Source of the DNA: SVTX01 sp045538195
Lineage (GTDB): Bacteria; Bacillota; Clostridia; Oscillospirales; CAG-272
NCBI GenBank assembly: GCA_045538195.1
Contig: JAZSRA010000107.1
Coordinates: 9,318 to 73,317 of the forward strand
Reading direction: 5' to 3'
Length of the DNA stretch: 64,000 nucleotides
This document shows, piece after piece, positions 8,196-15,764 of the stretch. A program made the position numbers and the translations under genes. The notes below the pieces were generated by a model. That model was given only the letters and a program-made list of their open reading frames with translations, had not been told where the DNA came from and ran no database searches. Numbering within the stretch: the first letter of the stretch is position 1; every line of letters begins with the position of its first letter.

Positions 8196-10610
8196 TTACT
8201 TGTAATCGAACTCGCCGTTTGCTTCAGCAACCTGTTCTGCCCACTCTGCATCGGTGAAGTTGTAGGTCATGTACTTCATTCCACCGTAAGCCATGAAGGT
8301 GTTGTAGGTGTAGGTTATGTAGTCAACCTTGTAAGAGAGCAAGGATGCGCTGAAGTTGTTGTAAAGGGGTACTGTGTAGTAAACCTTAAGAACTTCCTTC
8401 TCAAGCGCTGCGATAAGGGGAAGTCTGTCTTCCTGATCAAGAGCAACGTCACTCCAGTCGTGTTCGCCGGTACCGTTAAGGCAGTTGTACCAGTCCATAA
8501 GAGACATGGTGTACTCCTCACCCATCATGGTGAAGGTCATCTCCTGGGAGCTGGTGTCCCAAGCTGCGGAGTACATGTAAGCAGGGCTGAGGTAAGCGAG
8601 GAGGAAGTAGCCGGGATCCCAGGCTGCTCCGGTCCAACCGCCCATACATACGTCGTACTTACCTGCGCGGAAGTCTTCAGCCCAAGCAGAACCGAAGTCC
8701 TTAACCTCAGTCTCAAGTCTGCCCTCAAGGGGAGTACCCTTAACGAGCTCCTTCCAAGCCTCGGTGATGTAGTCGAATCTTCTCTGTACAGTTTCATTGA
8801 TAGCGCCGCTACCCATGGTAATAACTACCTTATCGGTTGCGCTGATCTTACCTGCTGCGAGTGCATCGTTGTAAGCCTCGGTAACGAGTGCTCTTGCTGC
8901 ATCAATATCGTAACCGGTGATAGCGTCAACAGCCTCGTCAAGAGTTGCGTACTGGGTGTAGTCAACGTTGTAGATCTCGCAAAGAACCTTCTTTGCTGCG
9001 TCAGACTCTCTGTAAGCCTTACCGTTAGCAACGTCGTAGTAGTGCATAGAGTTGTAAAGACCAAAGCCCTGGAGAGAGGAGGTAGTGGTCTCAGCTGCAA
9101 AATCTGCTCTGTTGATGGAGAGAGAAAGTGCCTTTCTGAATCTTACGTCAGCAAGAATAGTCTTGTTAACGCCTGCGGACTGACGAGCTGCAAGCTGCTC
9201 CTCGCTGGACTGAAGCTGGAGAGAAGCAACGAAGTCATCGGGAGTGAAGTAAGCTCTGTCAGAGCCCTTGTAATCGTCAGCAACGGATACGTCGATACCG
9301 ATACCGTCGATCTCACCTGCAAGGAACTTAACCCATGCAGAGTTCCATTCCTCGATGGTGTCGCAAACGATCTTGTCGGTCTGGTAGAGGCCTTCGTTCT
9401 CAGGGAGAGCGTAGCCGAACCACTGGTCGTTCTTAACGAGAGTGTACTGCTTACCAGCCTGGAAGCTTTCAAGCTTGTAGGGACCCCAGCTCATGGTGGT
9501 CTCTACGCTGGAGTTGTAAGTAGAGGTCCAAAGATCGGAACCGGATGCAGGCTCCTGCTTGTTAGCCTCGTAAGTTGCCTTGTGAACGAGGGGGAGAGAA
9601 GCCATATTGTATGCTGCCTTGTAGGAAAGGCTGCCGTCTTCCTTAAGGAGGTCAAGAGACTTCTCAAGAACGAGAACGAGCTCGTAGTCGGAAGCTGCGA
9701 AAATACCAACCTTATCGAAGGTCATCTCAGGGTAGGTGTAGGAAGGAATAATCCAGTAGTAGGGAAGGTTCTCAGGTCCCTCAAATCCCCAATCCTCAGT
9801 GTAGATAAGGGTGGTCCAGAGAGCAACGGTCTCGTCGGTAATAGCAACGTAGCCGTTTTCATCAGCGAGTGCCTGAAGAGCTGCAAAAGAATCAGCATTC
9901 ATATAGGGAGAATACTGAGTTACAGTCTTACCGCCGCACCAATCAAGAGGAGTGGTGAGAGCGAAGTAGATAGCACTGCCATCGGGCTGAGTGTAAACGC
10001 CGTCAGCGTTCTTCACGAGGTCAGCGAGAGTGTAGAGACCTGCAACACCGTTGTCGAGGTTCTCAATAGTCTCGTTCTGCTTTGCATAGCCCTGAGCGTT
10101 AGCGATAATGGTTGCACCAACGTAGAAGGAGTCTGCACGGTAGTTCTTGAATGCGGGATCAAGCTGCTGCTCCATAGTATAAACGAAGTCTTCAGCCTTG
10201 ATGGGATCGCCATTCTGCCACTTAAGATCATCACGGAGAGTGATCTTGTACGCGTAGCCCTTGCCGTCAGCGGGGAGACCCCAAGCCTCAGCGTAAGCTG
10301 CGGTAACGTCTTCGAGCTTGGTAGCTGCTTCGTACTTGATCTCGAAGTCGCCGGTAACGATCTCGCCGTTCTCGTCGAACTTGAAGTCGAAGGTGAAGAA
10401 GGAGCTGCCGAGGTAGCTCATGATCTGGGTGTCGTTGTTATCCTGATAGGTCAACTCATTCCAGTTTGTGGGAGAGATTGTTGTAAATGTGTTATAAGTA
10501 TAGTACTCTTCCTCATTCTGGGTTGCAGGAACACAAGCGACGATTGACAGCATCATAAGTGCTGCGAGAAGCGCTGCTAAAACGCCTCTGAAAATCTTTT
10601 TGTTGTTCAT
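8196..10610 (-). CDS. oppA: Oligopeptide-binding lipoprotein OppA (SBP family 5)
   Basis: This 804-residue secreted lipoprotein has a signal peptide of basic MNNKK then a hydrophobic core, ending at the lipobox SIVAC (Cys 26). Family-5 features include the N-terminal YNTFTTISPTNWNELTY strand, the DDLKWQNGDPIKAEDFVYTM segment and FRKALSLSINRADFA. It is longer than typical OppA (~540), matching the enlarged OppC and OppD. It should bind peptides outside the membrane and deliver them to OppBC. The gene is first in the operon; the ATG follows GAAAGGAAAGAAAATC. Codon use is strongly biased toward likely preferred codons, suggesting high expression. Confidence 0.93.
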   Translation of the reverse strand: MNNKKIFRGVLAALLAALMMLSIVACVPATQNEEEYYTYNTFTTISPTNWNELTYQDNNDTQIMSYLGSSFFTFDFKFDENGEIVTGDFEIKYEAATKLEDVTAAYAEAWGLPADGKGYAYKITLRDDLKWQNGDPIKAEDFVYTMEQQLDPAFKNYRADSFYVGATIIANAQGYAKQNETIENLDNGVAGLYTLADLVKNADGVYTQPDGSAIYFALTTPLDWCGGKTVTQYSPYMNADSFAALQALADENGYVAITDETVALWTTLIYTEDWGFEGPENLPYYWIIPSYTYPEMTFDKVGIFAASDYELVLVLEKSLDLLKEDGSLSYKAAYNMASLPLVHKATYEANKQEPASGSDLWTSTYNSSVETTMSWGPYKLESFQAGKQYTLVKNDQWFGYALPENEGLYQTDKIVCDTIEEWNSAWVKFLAGEIDGIGIDVSVADDYKGSDRAYFTPDDFVASLQLQSSEEQLAARQSAGVNKTILADVRFRKALSLSINRADFAAETTTSSLQGFGLYNSMHYYDVANGKAYRESDAAKKVLCEIYNVDYTQYATLDEAVDAITGYDIDAARALVTEAYNDALAAGKISATDKVVITMGSGAINETVQRRFDYITEAWKELVKGTPLEGRLETEVKDFGSAWAEDFRAGKYDVCMGGWTGAAWDPGYFLLAYLSPAYMYSAAWDTSSQEMTFTMMGEEYTMSLMDWYNCLNGTGEHDWSDVALDQEDRLPLIAALEKEVLKVYYTVPLYNNFSASLLSYKVDYITYTYNTFMAYGGMKYMTYNFTDAEWAEQVAEANGEFDYK

Positions 10611-10644
10611 GATTTTCTTTCCTTTCTTAAAAAAGTTTACTCAA

Positions 10645-10673
10645 ATTTTATCACAACGGCTCTCAAAAATCAA
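10645..10673 (-). promoter_or_regulatory. opp operon promoter
   Basis: On the minus strand TTGATT (10668-10673), 17 bases, TAAAAT (10645-10650). It lies about 35 bases upstream of the oppA start. Confidence 0.7.
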
Positions 10674-10684
10674 TATATAACCAC

Positions 10685-10718
10685 AATTGTTAACACTATA
10701 ATCCATAATTGTTAACAC
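10685..10718 (-). promoter_or_regulatory. Direct repeats upstream of the opp promoter (candidate operator)
   Basis: The 12-mer AATTGTTAACAC (plus-strand spelling) occurs at 10685-10696 and again at 10707-10718. The copies are 22 bases apart, about two helical turns, just upstream of the opp -35. This spacing fits an activator binding one face of the DNA. The regulator is unknown. Confidence 0.45.
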
Positions 10719-11103
10719 ATTGGCAACATTCGAGACGCGTCAAATGTATATTCAGTGTTTTTATGCATTTTTTTGCCATAAAAACGTTATTTTTTATCGC
10801 TTGCGACACAAGCATTTCTGCATTTTTAAACAAAAGATTAAGTTTTTTAATAAAAGAGAATCAAAACGCTTTGTTCATCACTTCACCTCTTCCCTACCCG
10901 CGAAAACGTCATCATATTGAGAAAAAATCACAGCGAGCGAATCCGTTTAAAGATAAGTATAATAAATAATGATAGAAATCGTCATTTTCACGCACAATTC
11001 CCAGTAAAAATCGCCATTGTTCGTCAAAACCGCGGCATAAAGCGCATCGCGCTTAATATCTGTTTATTCCGGCTACCTAAAAAATGTTACTGCACTTGAT
11101 ACA
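10719..11103. other. Gene-free interval upstream of opp
   Basis: About 385 AT-rich bases between the opp regulatory region and the purine-permease terminator. No ORF with a ribosome binding site, RNA gene or repeat was recognised. Confidence 0.5.
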
Positions 11104-11133
11104 AAAAGATAAGGCGGCGCGATGCGCCGCCTT
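11104..11133 (-). terminator. Terminator of the purine permease gene
   Basis: A perfect 10-bp GC-rich stem (AAGGCGGCGC, 3-base loop) is followed on the minus strand by ATCTTTTTG. It lies 33 bases past the stop of the NCS2 permease. Confidence 0.9.
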
Positions 11134-11165
11134 GGGATATTTAGCCTCAATTCCCTACCGTCTAA

Positions 11166-12644
11166 TCAGAACAGTGTTGCGGGAACAAAGAAGTATACGC
11201 AGAACAGGATAGAAACGATTATCGCGATAACCGAAACGTTCCATGTGGGCTTATCCTTCTTTGTGATAGCATACTTGATGATCTCAACAAGGTATGCAAC
11301 GATGGACATAAGGGTGTAGGAGATAAGACCGACACCGATACCCTTGGTGATTGAGTAGGAAAGAACCATGATCACGATGGTAAGGAAAGCAGAGGTCGCG
11401 TTGATAGCGTTGCTAAAATTAATATCCTTGATATTGTTCTTCATCATAAGAACACCAACGTAGATAAGAGCAGCCGCCGTTGCAGCAGAAGGAATGACCG
11501 CGAAAACGGGCATTGCAAACATAGCCGCAAAGAACAAACCTGCGGTGGTAAGAGCGGTAAGACCGGTTCTGCCTCCTGCGGATACGCCCGCACCCGACTC
11601 AACGAAGGTAGTAACGGTGGAAGTACCAAGCATAGCACCTGTGCAGGTTGCGACAGAGTCAGCTATCATGATCTTGCCGTAGTTGTGGGGCTTGTTGTTC
11701 TCGTCGGAAAGAATTCTATTACCTCCGCAGCAACCAACGATAGTTCCCATGGTATCGAACATATCGATCATACACATGGTTATAACTATCATAATAGCGG
11801 AGAAGATCGAAACGCCCGCGGGGAGCAGACCGTCGCCTGTGAATACGTCAACAAAGGAAGCGAACACGGTGTTTTCGCCTGCAAAGAAGTTCTGGAAGTT
11901 TTCCCAGAATTTCCAGGAGATACCGGGAACGTCGCCCGAAAGGACCGAAAGATCGGTAACTCCGAAGGGTATACCAATAATGGTAGCTCCGAGAATACCG
12001 AGAATAACAGATCCTCTGACGTTCATCTTGTCAAGAATAGCAATAAGGAAGAGACCAATCAGGGCAACGATAGCTGCCTTGGAAGCTTCCCAGCTTGTGA
12101 GGTCAACAAGAGCTACCTGAGTGTAGGGGTTACCAACGATGATGCCTGCATTCTGGAAGCCTATGTAAGCGATAAAGAGACCAATACCAACAGAGATAGC
12201 ACCTCTTACCGCAACGGGCATACCGTCGAATACAAGCTCGCGGAAGGTCTTACCCTTGATCTTAATAAGAGAAAGAGCAAGGAAAAGCAAACCCGAAACG
12301 AGGACCAGGAAGAATGCCTGACCGGGTGTGAATGCTGCGGCGTAACCTGCCCAACCGCCGATGATACCGCCGAGCATGGAGTTAAGACCCATACCCGAAG
12401 CCTGAGCCAGAGGCATCTTAGCGAGGAAAGCCATCAAAAGAGTACCGATGACTGCGCCCAGAGCAGTGGCGATAAATGCGCTCGACCAATAAGGGCTTGC
12501 AGCGCTGCCAAAGATCTGGTTAGGGTTGACCGTCAGAATGTACGCCATAGCAAGGAACGTAACCACGCCCGCTACAAGCTCAGTTCTGACACTTGTTTTC
12601 TTTGCTACGGGATCAAAGCCCACTAGCTTAGCAAACTTATTCAT
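11166..12644 (-). CDS. NCS2-family purine permease (AzgA/PbuG type)
   Basis: This 492-residue transporter has about 12-14 membrane segments. The N-terminus MNKFAKLVGFDPVAKKTSVRT and the segment MAYILTVNPNQI are characteristic of the AzgA/PbuG branch of nucleobase:cation symporters, which import guanine, hypoxanthine or adenine. The conserved VESGAGVSAGGRTGLTA and MIDMFDTMGT motifs are visible. It is a single-gene unit with its own promoter and terminator. No purine riboswitch was seen in the short leader, so purine control is not evident. The start follows TAGGAGG. Confidence 0.92.
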   Translation of the reverse strand: MNKFAKLVGFDPVAKKTSVRTELVAGVVTFLAMAYILTVNPNQIFGSAASPYWSSAFIATALGAVIGTLLMAFLAKMPLAQASGMGLNSMLGGIIGGWAGYAAAFTPGQAFFLVLVSGLLFLALSLIKIKGKTFRELVFDGMPVAVRGAISVGIGLFIAYIGFQNAGIIVGNPYTQVALVDLTSWEASKAAIVALIGLFLIAILDKMNVRGSVILGILGATIIGIPFGVTDLSVLSGDVPGISWKFWENFQNFFAGENTVFASFVDVFTGDGLLPAGVSIFSAIMIVITMCMIDMFDTMGTIVGCCGGNRILSDENNKPHNYGKIMIADSVATCTGAMLGTSTVTTFVESGAGVSAGGRTGLTALTTAGLFFAAMFAMPVFAVIPSAATAAALIYVGVLMMKNNIKDINFSNAINATSAFLTIVIMVLSYSITKGIGVGLISYTLMSIVAYLVEIIKYAITKKDKPTWNVSVIAIIVSILFCVYFFVPATLF

Positions 12645-12685
12645 AAAAACCTCCTATACGTGCTTTAAGCACAATATTTAATATA

Positions 12686-12714
12686 ATAATAATGCATTTT
12701 CCAAGAAATTGCAA
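12686..12714 (-). promoter_or_regulatory. Promoter of the purine permease
   Basis: On the minus strand TTGCAA (12709-12714), 17 bases, TATTAT (12686-12691). A small hairpin GTGCTTAAAGCAC lies in the leader. Confidence 0.65.
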
Positions 12715-12860
12715 GATGTTTTTCGAAATTTTCTATAATTTTTTAAAAATTTTCGCAAATTCTCGGCAAAATTCGAGTTTTTTGTCTTTTCGGACCTTAT
12801 ATAAATAGATTTTTTCTGTCTGTTTAACAAAAAGTTCATCAACGCGTACTGTCTGTATGA

Positions 12861-12866
12861 TATAAT
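12861..12866 (+). promoter_or_regulatory. -10 element of the leucine-rich-repeat gene
   Basis: A consensus TATAAT 33 bases upstream of the start codon; the -35 region is poor, so an activator or a weak promoter is possible. Confidence 0.45.
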
Positions 12867-12898
12867 GATATAAATACACGAAAAAGGAAAATGATTTA

Positions 12899-14026
12899 AT
12901 GGAACACCACAAAGGCAAACATAAGATAATAATAACCTTCGCAATACTGTTTATATCTTTGTTGCTTCTTTTAGCGTTAGTGTTTTTCGCGGGCAAAAAG
13001 ACCTACGTGGTGCGTTTTGATCTCAACGGAGGCACGCTTATCAGCGGTTCTCTTGAACAACACATAACTCAGGGACAGGATGCCGTTCCGCCTGCCGTAG
13101 TAAAGGACGGCGCGTATTTACGAGGATGGAGCGCATCATACCGTCAGATCACCAAGGATATCGTGATCAGAGCGATATGGGAGTACGAAACATCTACGGG
13201 AATTATATATTCAAGCAGTCAAAACCAGAACTTTGCCGAAATTATAGGTTCCTATGAGCATCTGCGCGGCGAGGTATATCTGGGCGCATACTACGGCGAC
13301 AAAAAAATCCTCGGAATATGCGAGAGAGCCTTTGCAGACCGTAAAGGCATAACAAGGTTCTACCTTCTTGACGGACTTATTTCTATTGAAAAAGAGGCTT
13401 TTTCGGGATGCAGCGCCCTGACGGAGATCGAAATTCCCCGCACAGTAACTCATCTTGGCGAGGGGGCTTTCCGTGGATGTGAAGCTCTTGAAAGGATCGT
13501 ACTTAATGAAGGACTTTTGGAAATAGGAGCAGGTGCGTTTGAAGGCTGCGTCGGTCTTAAGGAAATCGTATTACCCGCAAGTCTTGAGCGAATAGGCGCC
13601 GGCGCCTTTAAGGGATGCGACGATCTGGTCATAACCGTCACTCACGCCGAAGGAAAAACCTACGAGAATTGGGCGAAGGGATGGAAAGGAAGCGCAACGG
13701 TAATATGGCCTGAAGAAGTTTTTCTCGAAGATCCCGATTTTAATGAATCGGATTTTGAAGAAAGCAAGTCAGAAGAAACAGAGTCAGACGGATTGAAAAG
13801 ACCGGGACACAAGTTGGATATCGACCTTGGTGGAATAAAAATTCCGTTCCCAGGATTACAAATAAACCCCGACCGTATAGAAAAGCCAAGCCTTGACATA
13901 GAGATCGATACCGAAGGCATAAAGAGACCAAGCCTTGATATAGAGATAGACACAAAGCCAAGTATCGATACTGACGCTGAAACCGAATCCGACACCCCTG
14001 ACACAAGTGAAACGGAAGAAGAATAG
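12899..14026 (+). CDS. Membrane-anchored surface protein with InlB-type repeat and BspA-like leucine-rich repeats
   Basis: This 375-residue protein has an N-terminal signal anchor (about 10-34). An InlB/Listeria-Bacteroides repeat follows (about 41-82, with VRFDLNGG and LRGWS). Then come about five BspA-type LRR_5 units (about 115-245), recognisable as 'GAFRGCEALERIVLNEGLLEIG'-like turns. The last ~105 residues are acidic and contain a repeated KRPSLDIEIDT-type segment (two full copies and a partial one). Such repeats mediate adhesion or protein contacts outside the cell. No LPXTG motif is present; the anchor is N-terminal. The start follows AAAAAGGAAAATGA. The gene ends with TAG, showing that amber is a working stop in this genome. 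Confidence 0.82.
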   Translation: MEHHKGKHKIIITFAILFISLLLLLALVFFAGKKTYVVRFDLNGGTLISGSLEQHITQGQDAVPPAVVKDGAYLRGWSASYRQITKDIVIRAIWEYETSTGIIYSSSQNQNFAEIIGSYEHLRGEVYLGAYYGDKKILGICERAFADRKGITRFYLLDGLISIEKEAFSGCSALTEIEIPRTVTHLGEGAFRGCEALERIVLNEGLLEIGAGAFEGCVGLKEIVLPASLERIGAGAFKGCDDLVITVTHAEGKTYENWAKGWKGSATVIWPEEVFLEDPDFNESDFEESKSEETESDGLKRPGHKLDIDLGGIKIPFPGLQINPDRIEKPSLDIEIDTEGIKRPSLDIEIDTKPSIDTDAETESDTPDTSETEEE

Positions 14027-14037
14027 GAGGATATAGT

Positions 14038-14820
14038 ATGCACATAATGCACATGCTCGGCATACTGACCTTGGTGTTCTTTGCGGCACTGTTTCTGATG
14101 TGCTTTTTCCGCGAAAAGCTAAAAAATCCTATCGTTAATACTCTGTTCGTATGTGCTTGCGCAGTATTCTTTTTTCTTTGGAATTACTCCATGTACGAGC
14201 ATCGCGGCGGAGATACGAATGGGTTTATGATACTTGAAAACATAAGTCCGTATATCTGCGCGGTTATAATTGCAACTCCATTTTTGCACAAGAGGATAAG
14301 GGATTTTGCTTATTGCGGCATCGCTTTTCTTGGTTTCGGCATGTTCGTTGCTTTGTTTATCAGTCCCGAGGTTGAGTTTCTTTTCAATTATCATCAAGAC
14401 GCAAAATTTATACATGTATGCGAGGCGATATGTCACCTCATAATGTCGCTCTACGGATTTTATCTTATACTTTCCGAAAAGGTGAAGCTCGAACTCAAAA
14501 ACTACGGAAAGGCGCTGGCATTTATCTATGCGTCGATAGGCTTTGGAGTTTTCCTCAACTGGTGCTTCCACCTTTCAAACTTCGGCATGGATATGTACGG
14601 AAATTATTCGATCTACTTCCTCGATATTTTCGGCAGCTTTGAAGCAACCCTGCTCGCATATCTTACAGGAGTTCTCTTTACTATTACCGCCGGATTTCTA
14701 GTGGGAATCCTCCTTGATTTTCTTAGCACACACAAGAAAAAAGAAGATAAGCCAATGCAGCCCGTCGAGGATCAGGAGAGGCACGTCGAGGAACAGACAA
14801 AACCCGTCTCAAAAGAATAA
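14038..14820 (+). CDS. Polytopic membrane protein (YwaF/TMEM164-like)
   Basis: This 260-residue protein has about seven membrane segments and a charged C-terminal tail (about 232-260, rich in Lys, Glu and Gln). The helix pattern and a conserved histidine near the N-terminus resemble the YwaF (TIGR02206) group of unknown function; this is a tentative match. Its AGGAGG site overlaps the stop codon of the upstream surface-protein gene, so the two are co-translated. No transport or catalytic motif was recognised. Confidence 0.65.
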   Translation: MHIMHMLGILTLVFFAALFLMCFFREKLKNPIVNTLFVCACAVFFFLWNYSMYEHRGGDTNGFMILENISPYICAVIIATPFLHKRIRDFAYCGIAFLGFGMFVALFISPEVEFLFNYHQDAKFIHVCEAICHLIMSLYGFYLILSEKVKLELKNYGKALAFIYASIGFGVFLNWCFHLSNFGMDMYGNYSIYFLDIFGSFEATLLAYLTGVLFTITAGFLVGILLDFLSTHKKKEDKPMQPVEDQERHVEEQTKPVSKE

Positions 14821-14860
14821 CTCGCTTTGCGTTTTTGACGTTCTGAACTCAAAAATATCA

Positions 14861-15091
14861 AAAAGGGGCTGCTTCATTTAGCGCAGAACAAAAGCCACTT
14901 TTAAAAAGCAAGGACAAAATTAGGTTTAAAAATATAGTTTTCAACTTTTATATGTCGAAATCCGCCGATTTCTCGGCGAATTTCGATATTTTATGTGGCT
15001 TTTTAGTCGCGTTTTGGCTATCTGGCGTACCCCCGTACGCCTACGAGAAACCAAACCACGCCTTCTGGATCTAAATGACTCAGCCCCTTTT
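14861..15091. mobile_element. 231-bp element with 21-bp terminal inverted repeats (MITE-like or structured RNA)
   Basis: The ends 14861-14881 (AAAAGGGGCTG...) and 15071-15091 match as inverted repeats at 19 of 21 positions. Nested inside are a 9-bp pair AAAAGCCAC (14890-14898)/GTGGCTTTT (14995-15003), a 14-bp hairpin at 14955-14986, and a 7-bp hairpin GGCGTAC/GTACGCC at 15024-15041. It has no ORF of note. The form fits a non-autonomous miniature element or a large folded RNA. No target-site duplication was recognised. Confidence 0.6.
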
Positions 15092-15268
15092 ATGTTTTGG
15101 AAATCTTCAAATTTTGATTTTTGAGAGTTAAATACTAACGTTTCTTATCAACAGCGATAACGAAAACAGTCATCAATCACAAGCGATTGATCGGCGAAAA
15201 TTGTTTTGTTTTTTACAGTTTTATAAGAATTTTGACTATGTCCACCGGTAAAATGTAATCAAGCATTT

Positions 15269-15409
15269 CTACTCATTTATCCAATACGCTTTTTGAATGA
15301 TATCGTAAGCGTATTTCTCGTCCTAGGTTTGCGGGGGATGATCGAGATAATATGACATACATCGGTAAAGGGTAAGTTTTACTTGATAATATGGCTTCAG
15401 GTCTATCAT
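15269..15409 (-). pseudogene. Short ORF interrupted by an in-frame amber codon
   Basis: An ATG at 15409 behind AAAGGAGCGCGAAA begins MIDLKPYYQVKLTLYRCMSY and meets TAG at 15323-15325 after 28 codons. The same frame continues for 17 sensible codons (DEKYAYDIIQKAYWINE) to a second TAG at 15269-15271. I do not recognise the product. It may be the remnant of a small element-encoded protein, or a gene read through at UAG. Confidence 0.4.
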
Positions 15410-15526
15410 TTTCGCGCTCCTTTCGGGTGGTAGCACATATTATACCGAAAGATTGCGGAAAGTCCAGAGGTTTTGGAAATTTATTTGTTGAAATAATTAT
15501 ATCATATTTTTAGGAGTTTGTAAAGA

Positions 15527-15691
15527 GTGATGTTGCGGCAAAGCCGCAGTGTTGTAGTGCTACGCACAGTGATGTTGTCCCGACGGTCTCAGTGAAGTGA
15601 TGTGTTCCTTACTCACGCGCGAAGCGCACATCACAAGGCGAAGCCGTCATCACGCACGTAGTGCGCATCACGTTCCGCTTGCGGAACACAT
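15527..15691. repeat. Short-hairpin array 1
   Basis: A run of small palindromes with 2-5 base loops (TGCGGCAAAGCCGCA, GCGCGAAGCGC, GCACGTAGTGC, GTTCCGCTTGCGGAAC) is separated by GTGATGTT (15527-15534, 15569-15576) or its mirror CATCAC. The spacer orientation flips in the middle. The array sits next to the terminator of the kinase gene. It is not a CRISPR array: units differ in sequence and share structure. Confidence 0.7.
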
Positions 15692-15696
15692 CGTTC

Positions 15697-15735
15697 CAAA
15701 AACGAAAAAGCAGTCCAATGGACTGCTTTCGTTTT
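15697..15735 (-). terminator. Terminator of the fucI-kinase operon
   Basis: A long stem built on GCAGTCC/GGACTGC with A/T-rich flanks (AAAAACGAAA), ending on the minus strand in TTTTTCGTTTTT; 29 bases past the kinase stop. It could also work on the plus strand. Confidence 0.85.
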
Positions 15736-15764
15736 TGTGTTATCTTGACAAAATAGATGCCACG

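Noticed and set aside
8460..10547. A long (695-codon) plus-strand open frame opposite oppA
   Set aside because: It is the mirror of strongly biased codons in oppA, has no ribosome binding site or promoter, and its translation resembles no protein.
12645..12730. Purine riboswitch in the leader of the NCS2 permease
   Set aside because: The leader is short, with only a 5-bp hairpin; the conserved three-way-junction core is not visible.
15527..15691. CRISPR array
   Set aside because: The repeats are short palindromes of different sequence with 5-8 base separators. There are no equal-length spacers and no cas genes.
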